DNA of 64,000 nucleotides from Sulfurospirillum barnesii SES-3 (GTDB lineage Bacteria > Campylobacterota > Campylobacteria > Campylobacterales > Sulfurospirillaceae), in the NCBI RefSeq assembly GCF_000265295.1, contig NC_018002.1, positions 1,798,001 to 1,862,000 on the forward strand. Direction: 5' to 3'. The notes under the pieces were generated by a model. The model ran no database searches. It was not told the DNA's origin and saw only the letters and a list, made by a program, of their open reading frames with translations. Positions within the stretch are counted from its first letter, which is position 1. Each line of letters opens with the position of its first letter. Of this stretch, positions 16,414 to 25,893 are shown piece after piece. The position numbers and the translations under genes were made by a program.

Positions 16414-18777
16414 ATGGCAGAAGAAGAAGTTATCATCCTTGAAGCAGATGATGCTTCATCAAAGGATGAAGAATCATTTGCACCCATTGAAGAAGAACAT
16501 GAAGATGGTGAAATCACCCCTTCATACGTTGTGCCCATCAACAATGAAGCGTCTACACATGAAAAAACAAAAAAAAAGTTACTGTTCTTACTCATCGCAG
16601 GGGTCGTGATTCTTCTTGGAATCAGTGTCGCACTTCTTCTTATCTTTAGTACAAAGAAAAATCCTCCTATTGCTCCTGTTATTACCCAGAAGACAGAAGA
16701 AAAACCCATACAAAAAGAACAATTCTCTCCCTCAAAAATTGATACCATGATTAAAAAAGCGCACCTTCTCTACGAACAAGGCAATAAAGAAGAAGCACTA
16801 AAAATTTATGAAAAAATTGCAACCTTTAACGAATCTATCTCTTACTATAACATCGGTGTAGCAAAATTAAAAGAACAGAATTTTCCTGAGGCTCTTGATG
16901 CCTTTAAAAAAGCGATTCAAAATAAAGAACATCGCTGTATCAGCGCAATCAATGCAGCCGTATGCGCTTTGGAGATGAAAGATGATGCGCTTTTTACGTA
17001 TTACATTGATTTAGCCTTTGCCTATCTCCCCGAAGAGAGCAATGCTCCTTTATATTCGTATTATGTAGGCTTAGTGCATTATTATAAAAACTTTTACTAC
17101 GAAGCTTTAAGTGCTCTTCGCCACCCAGAAATGGAATTTTATAAGGAAGACCAAACCTATCTCGCATCAAAAATTCTAGGCTCACTGCAATACAATAGCC
17201 TTTCTCTTTCAACGCTTGAGTCCATTAAACAAGAAAGTGATCATTTTACATTGGGTCTTTTATACGCTAAAACGGGCGATTATCAAACCGCACGAACGTA
17301 TTTACTCAAAGCTTCGCAGTACAATCCAACACAAACAAAAATAAAAATTGCCTTGGCATTGGTCGAAAATAAACTAGGCAATTTAGGCAACAGCGCCACA
17401 CTTATTCGGGATGTTTACAATGTCAACTCAACAGATACAAAACCCATTTACGGCATTCATACGATTTTAAAACCTTCACTGTTTGATATTCAAAGTGCAC
17501 AAGCCGAATTTGAGAAAGAACTTTTTTTTAACAATGAAAACACCTATAATCTTCTGTTCTATTATGCACCGTATAAAGTGTTTGATGCCAAACAAACCAT
17601 TGATTATATCCGCAAAGGGAGTATGAATATTTTTATTGATGAGATAGGGCCTGCCCTTTCGTATTTAAAAGCAAGCTCAACCATTTCAAAAGTAAACATT
17701 GCCATCAGTCAAGGGATTAAAAAAGCTCTTGATTTTCACGTTTATGAAGCCAATGCTATTTTTGTTCAAATGGTAGAGACCTATCCAAATCACTCTATTT
17801 TACACTACAATCTTGCCCTCACCTATGCACAAATGGGTGATTACGCCAACGCCTATAAAAACTTTTCAAAAAGTTATCATCTGGATAATAGCAACTATCT
17901 TGCAGGTGTTTTTGCACTCATGAGTGGAAAATTGATTGGAAGAGATATTACAAAACTTTCAGAAGATGTAAAAGATAGCCTCAATAAAAATACAAACCTC
18001 GAGAAAGAAAACCTCTATATTTCATTGATTTATCTTACGGATGGGAATCATTTTTCACTCACACGTTGGCTTGAATTAGAAAAAGATGACACTCCCCTTA
18101 GCCTTGTGTTAAATATTATTGCTGCACAAAAACTCCACAATGAACGCATGTATCATCTTGGTTCGCAAAAATTGCAAACGCTCTTGCCTAAAGATATTAT
18201 GGCAAATATCATTGCCTTTAATGTGAAACACAATAAAAAAGCAATCAAAACCTATGCAAAAGAGATTCAAATGGAGTTTAACCAACTTCCCCTGGATTAT
18301 GATGCCTTTTATTATGGACCTAATATTGTTAAAGAGCAGTATGTTAAATTGCTTCAAATTGGAGGTTTGGTGCATCAAAAACGTGATGGGGTTCGGGCTA
18401 AAATGGAAGAAGAACAAGAGGATATTCCTTCCATCATGCAAACACTCGCATTTATGGAAATTTATGCGAATCGTTTTGAAGAGGCTTTTACACTTTACAA
18501 TAAACTCATAGATGATTATCAAAAAAGAGATACCCATACCATTTTTTTAGCCTCTGTTGCAGCTATTGGTGCAGGGCACAGTGAAAATGCTATCGCATTG
18601 CTTGAGCTCTCAAAACTAACCGATCCGAGCAATGCTGAAAGTCGCTACGCACTAGGACTTTTGTATCAAGAAATTGGAAACTTTGAAGCAGCAAGTGTGC
18701 AATACCGAAGTATTGGTAATAGCGGATTTAGTTCACGTTATTTTAGTTTTAATATCATGAAATCAGCTTACATGTAA
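16414..18777 (+). CDS. Membrane-anchored TPR-repeat protein
   Basis: 787-residue protein. An acidic cytoplasmic N-terminus (residues 1-45, about one third Asp/Glu) precedes one membrane helix (KLLFLLIAGVVILLGISVALLLIF, about 54-77) and a long periplasmic region of TPR-like units. Recognisable units include AHLLYEQGNKEEALKIYEKIA, YYNIGVAKLKEQNFPEALDAFKKAI, LHYNLALTYAQMGDYANAYKNFSKSYHLD and ESRYALGLLYQEIGNFEAAS. Proteins of this layout occur widely in Campylobacterota without assigned function. It directly follows serS. Its stop codon is part of a palindrome copy and of the hairpin at 18768-18802. Confidence 0.8.
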   Translation: MAEEEVIILEADDASSKDEESFAPIEEEHEDGEITPSYVVPINNEASTHEKTKKKLLFLLIAGVVILLGISVALLLIFSTKKNPPIAPVITQKTEEKPIQKEQFSPSKIDTMIKKAHLLYEQGNKEEALKIYEKIATFNESISYYNIGVAKLKEQNFPEALDAFKKAIQNKEHRCISAINAAVCALEMKDDALFTYYIDLAFAYLPEESNAPLYSYYVGLVHYYKNFYYEALSALRHPEMEFYKEDQTYLASKILGSLQYNSLSLSTLESIKQESDHFTLGLLYAKTGDYQTARTYLLKASQYNPTQTKIKIALALVENKLGNLGNSATLIRDVYNVNSTDTKPIYGIHTILKPSLFDIQSAQAEFEKELFFNNENTYNLLFYYAPYKVFDAKQTIDYIRKGSMNIFIDEIGPALSYLKASSTISKVNIAISQGIKKALDFHVYEANAIFVQMVETYPNHSILHYNLALTYAQMGDYANAYKNFSKSYHLDNSNYLAGVFALMSGKLIGRDITKLSEDVKDSLNKNTNLEKENLYISLIYLTDGNHFSLTRWLELEKDDTPLSLVLNIIAAQKLHNERMYHLGSQKLQTLLPKDIMANIIAFNVKHNKKAIKTYAKEIQMEFNQLPLDYDAFYYGPNIVKEQYVKLLQIGGLVHQKRDGVRAKMEEEQEDIPSIMQTLAFMEIYANRFEEAFTLYNKLIDDYQKRDTHTIFLASVAAIGAGHSENAIALLELSKLTDPSNAESRYALGLLYQEIGNFEAASVQYRSIGNSGFSSRYFSFNIMKSAYM

Positions 18778-18802
18778 AGAGAAAACGCCTCTTTACATGT
18801 AA
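18768..18802. terminator. Convergent hairpin made from two palindrome copies
   Basis: Perfect 14-bp inverted repeat, TTACATGTAAAGAG / CTCTTTACATGTAA, with a 7-base loop (AAAACGC). It includes the stop of the TPR gene and ends nine bases before the leuA stop on the other strand. With convergent genes it is the natural bidirectional terminator, although neither strand has a long T-run. Each arm is one copy of the dispersed motif. Confidence 0.65.
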
Positions 18803-18811
18803 AGCAATCAA

Positions 18812-20371
18812 TTAGATGCCTTCTTGCTCTATCTTTTGAACATTTCTAAGACGCTCTTTCATTGACATGTAGCTATTAAGCGCACCAATGTACGCTTTTG
18901 CCGTTGCTAACATGGTATCAACGCTGAGTCCATGCCCCATAATAGCAGGCTTGCTCTCATCAAAGACCACCTTAACCAAAACACGTGCCATCGCATCTTT
19001 ACCTTGCGAAACGGCGTCTACTTTATAATCTTTAAGCTCGCCGCTCACACCACACACCCGATCAATGACTTTAAAGATCGCATCCATTGTGCCATTGCCA
19101 ATGGCGGCATCGGTGATCTCTTTACCATCATGCAAAATAGTCACCGCAGCACTTGGGACACCGCCCGGTGCACAATCAGAAAGTTGTAAACGTAACAAAT
19201 CAAATACTTGAGGAATCTTGGTAATCTCCTCAGCCACTAACGCACGTAAATCATCATCAAAAATCTCTTTTTTCTGATCGGCTAGAATTTTAAAACGATC
19301 AAACGCCTCATTAATCTCTTCATCTTTAAGCTCATATCCAAGCGTACATAATTTATCTTTAAACGCATGGCGGCCTGAGTGTTTTCCAAGTACAATTGAG
19401 TTTTTATCCAAACCAATGTCTTTGGCGCTCATAATTTCATAGGTTTGGGTGTGTTTTAACACACCATCTTGATGGATACCACTCTCATGCGAGAAGGCAT
19501 TTTTACCCACAATCGCCTTGTTCGGTTGAGGCTCAATACCCGTAATCGATGAAACGAGCTTACTCGTTGGATAAATCTCTTTAATGTTAATGTTTGTCTC
19601 GTAGCCACTGAAATGATCTTTACGGGTACGAAGCGCCATCACGATCTCTTCTAACGCCGCATTCCCAGCACGCTCACCCAAGCCATTGATCGTACACTCC
19701 ACTTGACGTGCACCATTTTCAATACATGCCAAAGAGTTTGCCACAGCAAGACCTAAGTCGTTATGATTGTGCACGGAGATAATCGCTCTCTCACCCACAA
19801 AATCAGACAACGATTTGATGATAGCCCCCATCTCTGTGGGTAAGCGGTATCCAACCGTATCAGGGATATTCAGCGTTGTAGCACCCGCATTAATTACCGC
19901 ATCTAAAATCTCTTTCATAAAACTCACATCGCTTCGTCCTGCATCTTCACAGCTAAACTCAACATCCTCACAAAATGTCTTAGCATACTGCACGGCTTCC
20001 ACTGCTTTTTTGATCACTTGTTCGGGCGTCATTTTAAGTTTGTATTCCATATGAATCGAACTGGTTGCGATAAACGTATGAATGCGGTTCATCTTCGCTT
20101 TGGCAACCGCCTCACCTGCTGCTTTAATATCTTTTTCCAACGCACGAGCAAGCGAACACACACGACTCTTACTAACTGCCTCAGCAATACGAGAAATCGC
20201 ATCAAAATCCCCAGGGCTCGCCGCAGCAAATCCCGCTTCAATGACATCAACGCCTAGCTTTTGTAATTGTAAAGCAATCTGAATTTTCTCTTCCGTGTTC
20301 ATGGAAGCACCAGGACTTTGCTCACCATCTCGTAATGTCGTATCAAAAATTATAATTTTATTGTTCTTCAT
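18812..20371 (-). CDS. leuA: 2-isopropylmalate synthase
   Basis: 519-residue enzyme that condenses 2-ketoisovalerate with acetyl-CoA, the first committed step of leucine synthesis. The HMGL-like catalytic half has [16 protein letters not shown] (residues 9-24), the metal site [13 protein letters not shown] and [14 protein letters not shown] linker holds [12 protein letters not shown], and the C-terminal regulatory domain (about 390-519) is the leucine-binding, feedback-inhibited part. A canonical promoter and a leucine-rich leader ORF lie upstream. Two downstream stops converge at the hairpin described above. Confidence 0.97.
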   Translation of the reverse strand: MKNNKIIIFDTTLRDGEQSPGASMNTEEKIQIALQLQKLGVDVIEAGFAAASPGDFDAISRIAEAVSKSRVCSLARALEKDIKAAGEAVAKAKMNRIHTFIATSSIHMEYKLKMTPEQVIKKAVEAVQYAKTFCEDVEFSCEDAGRSDVSFMKEILDAVINAGATTLNIPDTVGYRLPTEMGAIIKSLSDFVGERAIISVHNHNDLGLAVANSLACIENGARQVECTINGLGERAGNAALEEIVMALRTRKDHFSGYETNINIKEIYPTSKLVSSITGIEPQPNKAIVGKNAFSHESGIHQDGVLKHTQTYEIMSAKDIGLDKNSIVLGKHSGRHAFKDKLCTLGYELKDEEINEAFDRFKILADQKKEIFDDDLRALVAEEITKIPQVFDLLRLQLSDCAPGGVPSAAVTILHDGKEITDAAIGNGTMDAIFKVIDRVCGVSGELKDYKVDAVSQGKDAMARVLVKVVFDESKPAIMGHGLSVDTMLATAKAYIGALNSYMSMKERLRNVQKIEQEGI

Positions 20372-20425
20372 TGTTGTTCCTTAGGTATATTTTCGTTAAG
20401 TAATGTTAAAAAAATGAAAAAAGAA

Positions 20426-20521
20426 TTAGAGGCAGAGGAGGTGTTGCAGGAGAGCGTTTTTAATCTCTATTTTGGGTAAAATTTTGATTGATTTGATAAT
20501 GCCTATATCAACGCTATTCAT
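20426..20521 (-). CDS. Leader peptide of leuA (31 aa, leucine-rich end)
   Basis: A short ORF with GGAGAAGCG before its ATG encodes 31 residues ending A-L-L-Q-H-L-L-C-L. Five of the last eight residues are leucine, from CTC, CTG, CTC, CTC and CTC codons, and seven isoleucines lie earlier. It ends 54 bases before leuA, inside the same predicted transcript. This is the layout of an amino-acid-sensing leader in which a ribosome stalls when charged tRNA-Leu is scarce. The stop is followed by a T-rich tract. Confidence 0.7.
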   Translation of the reverse strand: MNSVDIGIIKSIKILPKIEIKNALLQHLLCL

Positions 20522-20540
20522 CGCTTCTCCTTTCAAATGC

Positions 20541-20569
20541 TTGAGGCAAAGGAAACACCTTCGCCTCAA
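20541..20569 (-). promoter_or_regulatory. Strong hairpin at the 5-prime end of the leuA transcript
   Basis: 12-base arms TTGAGGCGAAGG and CCTTTGCCTCAA (one G-U pair) enclose a 5-base loop, starting about three bases after the predicted transcription start and 20 bases before the leader ORF. The 5-prime arm plus loop (GAGGC...AGGTGTT) is also complementary to AACACCT...GCCTC in the leader's leucine codons, so two exclusive folds are possible. No U-run follows this hairpin, which argues against a plain pssA terminator. Confidence 0.6.
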
Positions 20570-20578
20570 AGTTGCTAT

Positions 20579-20608
20579 ATTATACTAAATTTTTATGGAA
20601 TTTGGCAA
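20579..20608 (-). promoter_or_regulatory. Sigma70 promoter for leuA leader
   Basis: TTGCCA (20603-20608) and TATAAT (20579-20584) on the minus strand are separated by 18 bases. The promoter lies in the last codons of pssA, with the -10 overlapping its stop. Transcription would begin near 20572. Confidence 0.65.
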
Positions 20609-21314
20609 CGCAAAAAGTATACACCCCTCGCACTAATCCATACCCTAAGTATAGGGTAATCAATGCTGTACCCGCTTCAATAGGATAGACATACAAGAAA
20701 GAAAAAAGGATAACAAGGTAGACTAAACTTTTAGTCAAATGAGCCTTTTTTAAATCAATTTTCTTAAAACTAGGATAACGAATATTACTGACCATTAAAA
20801 ATGAAAGCAACCCAATACCCACTAACAATACCCATTCAATTCCTTTGAGCACACTGTATTCGCCATAGAACAATATCCACATAGCAAGAACAACCGCTGC
20901 GGTAGGAATAGGTACACCAATAAATACTGAAGGCTCATTGACCCCAATCATCACATTAAAACGTGCCAATCGAATAGCCCCAAAAACCACATACATCGCA
21001 CATAATAAAAAGCCGATTTTGCCGTACATATGCCCAACACTAAAATAAAAAAGCATCGCAGGAGCAACCCCAAAAGCAACAATATCAGCCAAAGAATCAA
21101 ACTCCGCTCCAAATTGGCTTGTCGTATTCGTTAATCGAGCAACCCTTCCATCAAGCCCATCAAAAATCAAAGAAAGTAAAATATAAATAGCAGCCTTTTC
21201 AAATTGTCCACTTGCCGAACACAAAATACTAATAACTCCCAAAAAGGCACTAGCTGCAGTAAAAAGATTGGGGAAGATATAGATTAACTGAAATTTGTTA
21301 CCACTATTTGGCAT
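20580..21314 (-). CDS. pssA: CDP-diacylglycerol-serine O-phosphatidyltransferase
   Basis: 244-residue membrane enzyme that makes phosphatidylserine from CDP-diacylglycerol and serine. The CDP-alcohol phosphotransferase motif is complete: FDGLDGRVARLTNTTSQFGAEFDSLADIVAFG (about 51-82) with all metal-binding aspartates. About eight helices follow. It overlaps the psd-like gene by 11 bases, a pairing that in most bacteria makes phosphatidylethanolamine. Confidence 0.93.
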   Translation of the reverse strand: MPNSGNKFQLIYIFPNLFTAASAFLGVISILCSASGQFEKAAIYILLSLIFDGLDGRVARLTNTTSQFGAEFDSLADIVAFGVAPAMLFYFSVGHMYGKIGFLLCAMYVVFGAIRLARFNVMIGVNEPSVFIGVPIPTAAVVLAMWILFYGEYSVLKGIEWVLLVGIGLLSFLMVSNIRYPSFKKIDLKKAHLTKSLVYLVILFSFLYVYPIEAGTALITLYLGYGLVRGVYTFCVAKFHKNLV

Positions 21315-21963
21315 GAGTATCCTTATGGGAGAGATAACCTAAAACACTTTGACCGCTTATAACTTTATGATTCAACGAGACTTTAATGCGTACATCTAAT
21401 GGTAATAACAATGCAACTTCACCCTCTCTTAAAAATCCAAAACGCTCGTTGGCTTTAACCAATCCATCTTTTTTAAAATAAATAATTTTTTGACTAAAAC
21501 GCCCTGCACTTACAACTATTTTAAAGGAGCTAAATTGACTTTTACATGTAAAAGTTTTTCGCTCACACAATGATGAAAAGAGAGATGAAGAACTCGACAT
21601 AAAAAGACCAAAACGATTTTTAACCTCTTGAATTTCCATACCTACAGGTGCACGAAGAAGACCTACATCAAAAAGTGATTTTCGAATGACCACACATAAA
21701 GCTTCACTACCGTCTTTTAAATCGACTTTTGAAATCTTGGTTACCGTCCCATCAATAGGAGCTAATAAACACCGCTCATCACTCTCTTCTGCAATACGTT
21801 CTGGATTTCGATAGACAAAAGCTGTAGCAAGAAAAAAAACAAAAAAAAGCCACGGTAAAAAAGACAGAGCATACGAAAGAAGGAAAACCATAAACGCAAA
21901 AACAATCTGGTTCCATCCCTCTTTCGCAATAAAATGCGTACGTGTATAATTAGTTTGCATCAT
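21304..21963 (-). CDS. Phosphatidylserine decarboxylase-like protein lacking the cleavage serine
   Basis: 219-residue membrane protein of the short Psd/Asd type, with N-terminal helices (about 18-50), RNPERI, LLAPIDGTVTKI and APVGMEI. Two hallmarks of active Psd are absent. The self-cleaving Gly-Ser that becomes the pyruvoyl cofactor (RFGSR in short enzymes) reads RFGFLREGE here at about 175-182. The conserved histidine of FDVHVNR is replaced (LFDVGLLR). It is therefore probably not a conventional decarboxylase. Operon position between ftsH and pssA is as in C. jejuni (cj1115c). Confidence 0.75.
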   Translation of the reverse strand: MMQTNYTRTHFIAKEGWNQIVFAFMVFLLSYALSFLPWLFFVFFLATAFVYRNPERIAEESDERCLLAPIDGTVTKISKVDLKDGSEALCVVIRKSLFDVGLLRAPVGMEIQEVKNRFGLFMSSSSSLFSSLCERKTFTCKSQFSSFKIVVSAGRFSQKIIYFKKDGLVKANERFGFLREGEVALLLPLDVRIKVSLNHKVISGQSVLGYLSHKDTHAK

Positions 21964-23908
21964 TATTAGTTAAGCTCTCATTTAAAGAAACGACTTTTTC
22001 TGTGTTTGGATCAATATTAAACTCTTGTTCATACGCTTTAATAATCTCTCTTAATTGCTCACCATCCATGCTTTCAACCTCAGTTAGTTTAACAACAATT
22101 CGTTCAATACATTCACGGTACTCTTCTAAACGTGCCTTTACAATTTCATAACGTTCTTGCAATGCTTTTTTAATATGTTCATCCAGCTTTTCAGCCATTT
22201 TATCACTGTAATCTTTGGTTGTTCCACCGTTTAAGAAAGTATTACGCTGTTTTTCAAGAACCATTAACCCAGCCACATCGCTCATACCATAAATACTAAC
22301 CATCGCTTTAATAATATCTGTTGCACGCTCTAAATCATTGCCAGCACCGGTTGAAATTTCACCTAAAAAGACATCTTCAGCAGCTCGCCCACCTAAGAGA
22401 ACATCTACTTCAGCGATGAGCTCGTGTTTTTGCATCAAAAATTTATTCTCTTCAGGTGTGTTAAGTGTATATCCAAGAGCTGCAAGACCTCTAGGAATAA
22501 TAGAGACTTTTGAGACTTTTTTGGCACCTTTTGTTGTTTCTGCTATCAGAGCATGACCACTCTCATGATACGCAACAATACGTTTTTCTTTAGGATTAAT
22601 ACGACGACTTTTCTTCTCAAGTCCAGCAATAGCTCTCTCCACTGCTTCTACAAGATCAATCTGTTCTACATGTGATTTATTTTTACGTCCACCTAAAAGT
22701 GCAGCTTCATTAATAATATTCGCTAAATCAGCCCCTGCTAGGCCTGCTGTTAAACGAGCAATCTCTTCAAGGTCAATATTTTTATCTAATTTGATATCCG
22801 CACTATGTACTTTTAAAATATCTTTTCTACCTTGAAAATCAGGTTTATCAACCAAAACTTGTCTATCAAAACGGCCTGGTCTTAAAAGCGCAGCATCCAA
22901 GACTTCGGGACGGTTCGTTGCAGCTAAAACAATAACAGGTGATTTATCAGAGCTAAAACCGTCCATCTCCGCAAGCAGTTGATTGAGGGTTTGTTCTCTC
23001 TCATCATTCCCACCCATCATACCGTTTGCGGCTCTGCTTTTACCAATCGCATCAATCTCATCAATAAAGACAATCGCAGGCGCTTCTTTTTTAGCATTTT
23101 CGAATAAATCTCTTACACGACTTGCACCCACACCTACAAACATTTCAATGAAGCTTGAGCCTGAAACCGAGAAAAATGGTACACTTGCCTCACCTGCCAC
23201 CGCTTTGGCAAGCAAAGTTTTACCCGTACCAGGAGGGCCCACCAATAGAACGCCTTTCGGAATTTTTGCACCCAAACTCATATAGCGATCAGGGAATTTA
23301 AGAAAATCAACAATCTCTTTGACCTCTTCTTTTGCCTCTTCAACGCCAGCAACATCTTCAAATTTCACCTTTGGTTTTTCTGAGTTAACCAGTTTCTTAC
23401 TACTCCCCATTCCAAGGATACCGCCACCCATATTTTTTTGCATTTTGTTTGCTAAAAACATCCAAATACCAAAAAAGACAAAAACAGGGAGTACCCATGA
23501 AAAAAGTATCTCTGTTAAAATATTGGTCTCGTTATAGCCACCATATCCCACTTTTTTCTCATCCATTAGAGGAATAAAGGTACTATCCTCACCCACTTTT
23601 TTAACCATATAAACAGTTTTTTGTGTACCTGCGGTTGAAAACGCTTTAATGGTTGTTTGACCAATCGCTACATAATTAATTTGACCATTTTTAATCAACT
23701 CTTTTAGTTCATAATAACTGATATTTTTCGTTGCACTGTTTTGTGTTCCAAAATTTGCATCCATACTGTTCTCTGACATAGATGTAAAATTTTTAAACAC
23801 TAAAATAACAATGATGGAAAAAATTGCAAACATTAAAAGCGGATTTTGATTAAAAAAATTGTTTTTCTTTTCGTTTTTGTTATCTCTATTTTGGTTATTC
23901 TGAGCCAT
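21950..23908 (-). CDS. ftsH: ATP-dependent zinc metalloprotease FtsH
   Basis: 652-residue membrane AAA protease for damaged membrane proteins and short-lived regulators. Two helices (about 25-40 and 132-152) flank a periplasmic loop. Walker A is GPPGTGKT (224-231) and Walker [12 protein letters not shown], followed by the second-region arginines (RPGRFDRQV) and the zinc motif HESGH. It follows prmA with no gap and overlaps the psd-like gene by 14 bases. Confidence 0.97.
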   Translation of the reverse strand: MAQNNQNRDNKNEKKNNFFNQNPLLMFAIFSIIVILVFKNFTSMSENSMDANFGTQNSATKNISYYELKELIKNGQINYVAIGQTTIKAFSTAGTQKTVYMVKKVGEDSTFIPLMDEKKVGYGGYNETNILTEILFSWVLPVFVFFGIWMFLANKMQKNMGGGILGMGSSKKLVNSEKPKVKFEDVAGVEEAKEEVKEIVDFLKFPDRYMSLGAKIPKGVLLVGPPGTGKTLLAKAVAGEASVPFFSVSGSSFIEMFVGVGASRVRDLFENAKKEAPAIVFIDEIDAIGKSRAANGMMGGNDEREQTLNQLLAEMDGFSSDKSPVIVLAATNRPEVLDAALLRPGRFDRQVLVDKPDFQGRKDILKVHSADIKLDKNIDLEEIARLTAGLAGADLANIINEAALLGGRKNKSHVEQIDLVEAVERAIAGLEKKSRRINPKEKRIVAYHESGHALIAETTKGAKKVSKVSIIPRGLAALGYTLNTPEENKFLMQKHELIAEVDVLLGGRAAEDVFLGEISTGAGNDLERATDIIKAMVSIYGMSDVAGLMVLEKQRNTFLNGGTTKDYSDKMAEKLDEHIKKALQERYEIVKARLEEYRECIERIVVKLTEVESMDGEQLREIIKAYEQEFNIDPNTEKVVSLNESLTNNDAN

Positions 23909-24736
23909 CTAATTCCTTTTTAATACGAGTGTAAACCACTCCTCTTTTTGAAATCTTTCAACCAATGTCATGGATGAAAACTTATTTTCTACCTTATCAA
24001 CATACTTATCTAAAATACCAGAGAGAATGAGATAGCCTCCCTCTTTAACTGCTTGTTTTAAATCACTCGATAACATAATTAGTACATCAGCAATAATATT
24101 GGCGATAACAACGTCGTATTCACCCGTGCGTTTTTGAACAGAGCCTGTCCATAATGTTTCATACACTTCATCATTGAGTTCAAAATTTTCTTTAGCACTG
24201 TGTGTTGCTTGTTCATCGGTGTCACACAAATCAACTATGGCACCACATTTACGTGCAGCAATACTCAAAATACCGCTACCACACCCCACATCTAAGAGCC
24301 TTGTTCCCTCTTTAACATACTTTTGTAGCAACAATAAACAACCATAGGTAGTTTCATGATGTCCAGAACCAAAAGCAAGTGCTGGGTCAATAATAATATT
24401 TTTTTTATTGTTTTCTTGCGGAATCCAGCTAGGGCGAATATAAAAATCGCCTACATGTAAAGGTTGAATAGAATTTCGATAATTAGCGATCCAATCTTCA
24501 TTCTCTTTAACATACTGTGCAATATCAACATGAATCGTCTTACGAAGAAGCTTTGAGAGTTCTTCTGCAAATGTCTCTATCCCAAAACGGAGCATAGACA
24601 AATCCTCTTCGCTTCGCACAATTAAAGTTCCATTTAACTCTTCAACAGCCTCATCATTAAGACTCATTATCATATCAAGAAAAAGTGGGTACTCTCCACT
24701 TGGGGTTATATGAAGTTCATTATAGGTTTTATTCAT
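23909..24736 (-). CDS. prmA: Ribosomal protein L11 methyltransferase
   Basis: 275-residue SAM-dependent enzyme that methylates ribosomal protein L11. The N-terminal substrate-binding part is followed by DPALAFGSGHHETTYG, then LLDVGCGSGILSIAA (SAM motif I) and VVIANIIADVL, the NxxA/P catalytic-loop equivalent. Length fits. It lies between cheY and ftsH, as in Campylobacter. A partial palindrome copy is read as Pro-Leu-His-Val. Confidence 0.93.
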   Translation of the reverse strand: MNKTYNELHITPSGEYPLFLDMIMSLNDEAVEELNGTLIVRSEEDLSMLRFGIETFAEELSKLLRKTIHVDIAQYVKENEDWIANYRNSIQPLHVGDFYIRPSWIPQENNKKNIIIDPALAFGSGHHETTYGCLLLLQKYVKEGTRLLDVGCGSGILSIAARKCGAIVDLCDTDEQATHSAKENFELNDEVYETLWTGSVQKRTGEYDVVIANIIADVLIMLSSDLKQAVKEGGYLILSGILDKYVDKVENKFSSMTLVERFQKEEWFTLVLKRN

Positions 24737-24737
24737 C

Positions 24738-25103
24738 TTAACCTAAAACATCCTCAAGTTTTTCTTTAAGTACCTGTGGTGTAAAAGGCTTCACAATGTA
24801 GTTATTAACACCTGCTTTAAGTGCTGTGATTACTTCCGCTTTGCCACCCTCTGTTGTTACCATAATAATAGGCATACTTTCATATTTTTTCTCGGCTCTT
24901 ACCTTACGGACCAAATCCAATCCATTCATTTCAGGCATGTTCCAATCGGTGATTAAAACATTGATATCAGGTGTACGCTCCATAATTTGCCAGGCTTCAA
25001 CACCATGTTCTGCTTCCAAAACATCGTCATATCCTAGTCTCTGTAAGGTATTTTTTATTATACGGCGCATTGTTGAGCTATCGTCTACTACAAGCAGCTT
25101 CAA
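24738..25103 (-). CDS. cheY: Chemotaxis response regulator CheY
   Basis: 121-residue single receiver domain that carries phosphate from CheA to the flagellar switch. Acidic pocket DDSS, phospho-acceptor Asp in TDWNMPE, conserved Thr (MVTTEG) and Lys (IVKPF) are present. The start is a TTG at 25101-25103: AAAGGAG lies five bases upstream and the protein then begins MKLLVVDDSS like other CheY proteins. The GTG six bases earlier would abut the Shine-Dalgarno. Confidence 0.92.
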   Translation of the reverse strand: MKLLVVDDSSTMRRIIKNTLQRLGYDDVLEAEHGVEAWQIMERTPDINVLITDWNMPEMNGLDLVRKVRAEKKYESMPIIMVTTEGGKAEVITALKAGVNNYIVKPFTPQVLKEKLEDVLG

Positions 25104-25170
25104 TGTCACTCCTTTATTTTTAAGTTATGGCTTTACTCTTAATTCTAACTAACTTTAGTTTGAACTTAGA

Positions 25171-25893
25171 TTAAAACATGTTTTTAGCGAGAAAAGCGAA
25201 TGCTTCAGGCAAATCTAACGTCCCCTCATAAAAGGCTTTTCCAACAATGACTCCTGAGATTTTTTGACTCTCTTTCAGCGCTATTATATCGTCTAAATTT
25301 TTTAATCCTCCACTTGCTATGGTGGCAATGCCTGAAGCTTCTGCAATTGAGAGTGTAAAGTCTACATTTACCCCACTGAGCATCCCATCTCGTCCCACAT
25401 CCGTACAGATGATCGCTTCCACGCCTGCATCGGCAAAAGCACGGGCCAAATCGGTTGCTTTCATTGTCGATTTTTCTGCCCACCCTTCAACAGCGACATA
25501 CCCATCAATCGCATCAATACCCACGACAATACGATATTTTTGTGCCATCTCTTTTACAAAAGAAGGATTTTTCAACGCAATAGAGCCTAAGATAATTCTA
25601 TCAATTCCTAAATCAACATACCTTCGAATGGTTTCTTCATCCCGAATACCCCCACCTAATTCTAGCTTTAAGTGGCAATTTTGACGAATTTTTTCTATCT
25701 GTTCAAGGTTTTTTGGCTCGCCTGCAAAAGCACCGTTTAAATCGACTAAATGCACCCAAGATGAGCCCATTTCTTCAAACTTTTTGGCAACTTCCCATGG
25801 TTCATCCGAGTAAATTTTAGCACTTTGCATTAAACCTTTTGTTAATCTAACAGCTTGCCCATCTTTTAAATCAATTGCTGGTAAAATTTCCAT
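25171..25893 (-). CDS. hisA: ProFAR isomerase HisA
   Basis: TIM-barrel isomerase of histidine synthesis, 240 residues. Catalytic aspartates sit in PAIDLKDG (about residue 7) and CTDVGRDG, and [12 protein letters not shown] and [11 protein letters not shown] bind the phosphates. Two ATGs lie side by side (25896 and 25893). The second is preferred because GGAG is five bases before it and family members begin MEILPAIDL. It is coupled to hisH by overlap. hisF and the remaining his genes are not in the window. Confidence 0.93.
   Translation of the reverse strand: MEILPAIDLKDGQAVRLTKGLMQSAKIYSDEPWEVAKKFEEMGSSWVHLVDLNGAFAGEPKNLEQIEKIRQNCHLKLELGGGIRDEETIRRYVDLGIDRIILGSIALKNPSFVKEMAQKYRIVVGIDAIDGYVAVEGWAEKSTMKATDLARAFADAGVEAIICTDVGRDGMLSGVNVDFTLSIAEASGIATIASGGLKNLDDIIALKESQKISGVIVGKAFYEGTLDLPEAFAFLAKNMF

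Noticed and set aside
20541-20569. Hairpin as the pssA terminator
   Set aside because: The predicted leuA promoter lies upstream of it and no U-run follows, so a role in the leuA leader is preferred, though termination of pssA cannot be excluded.
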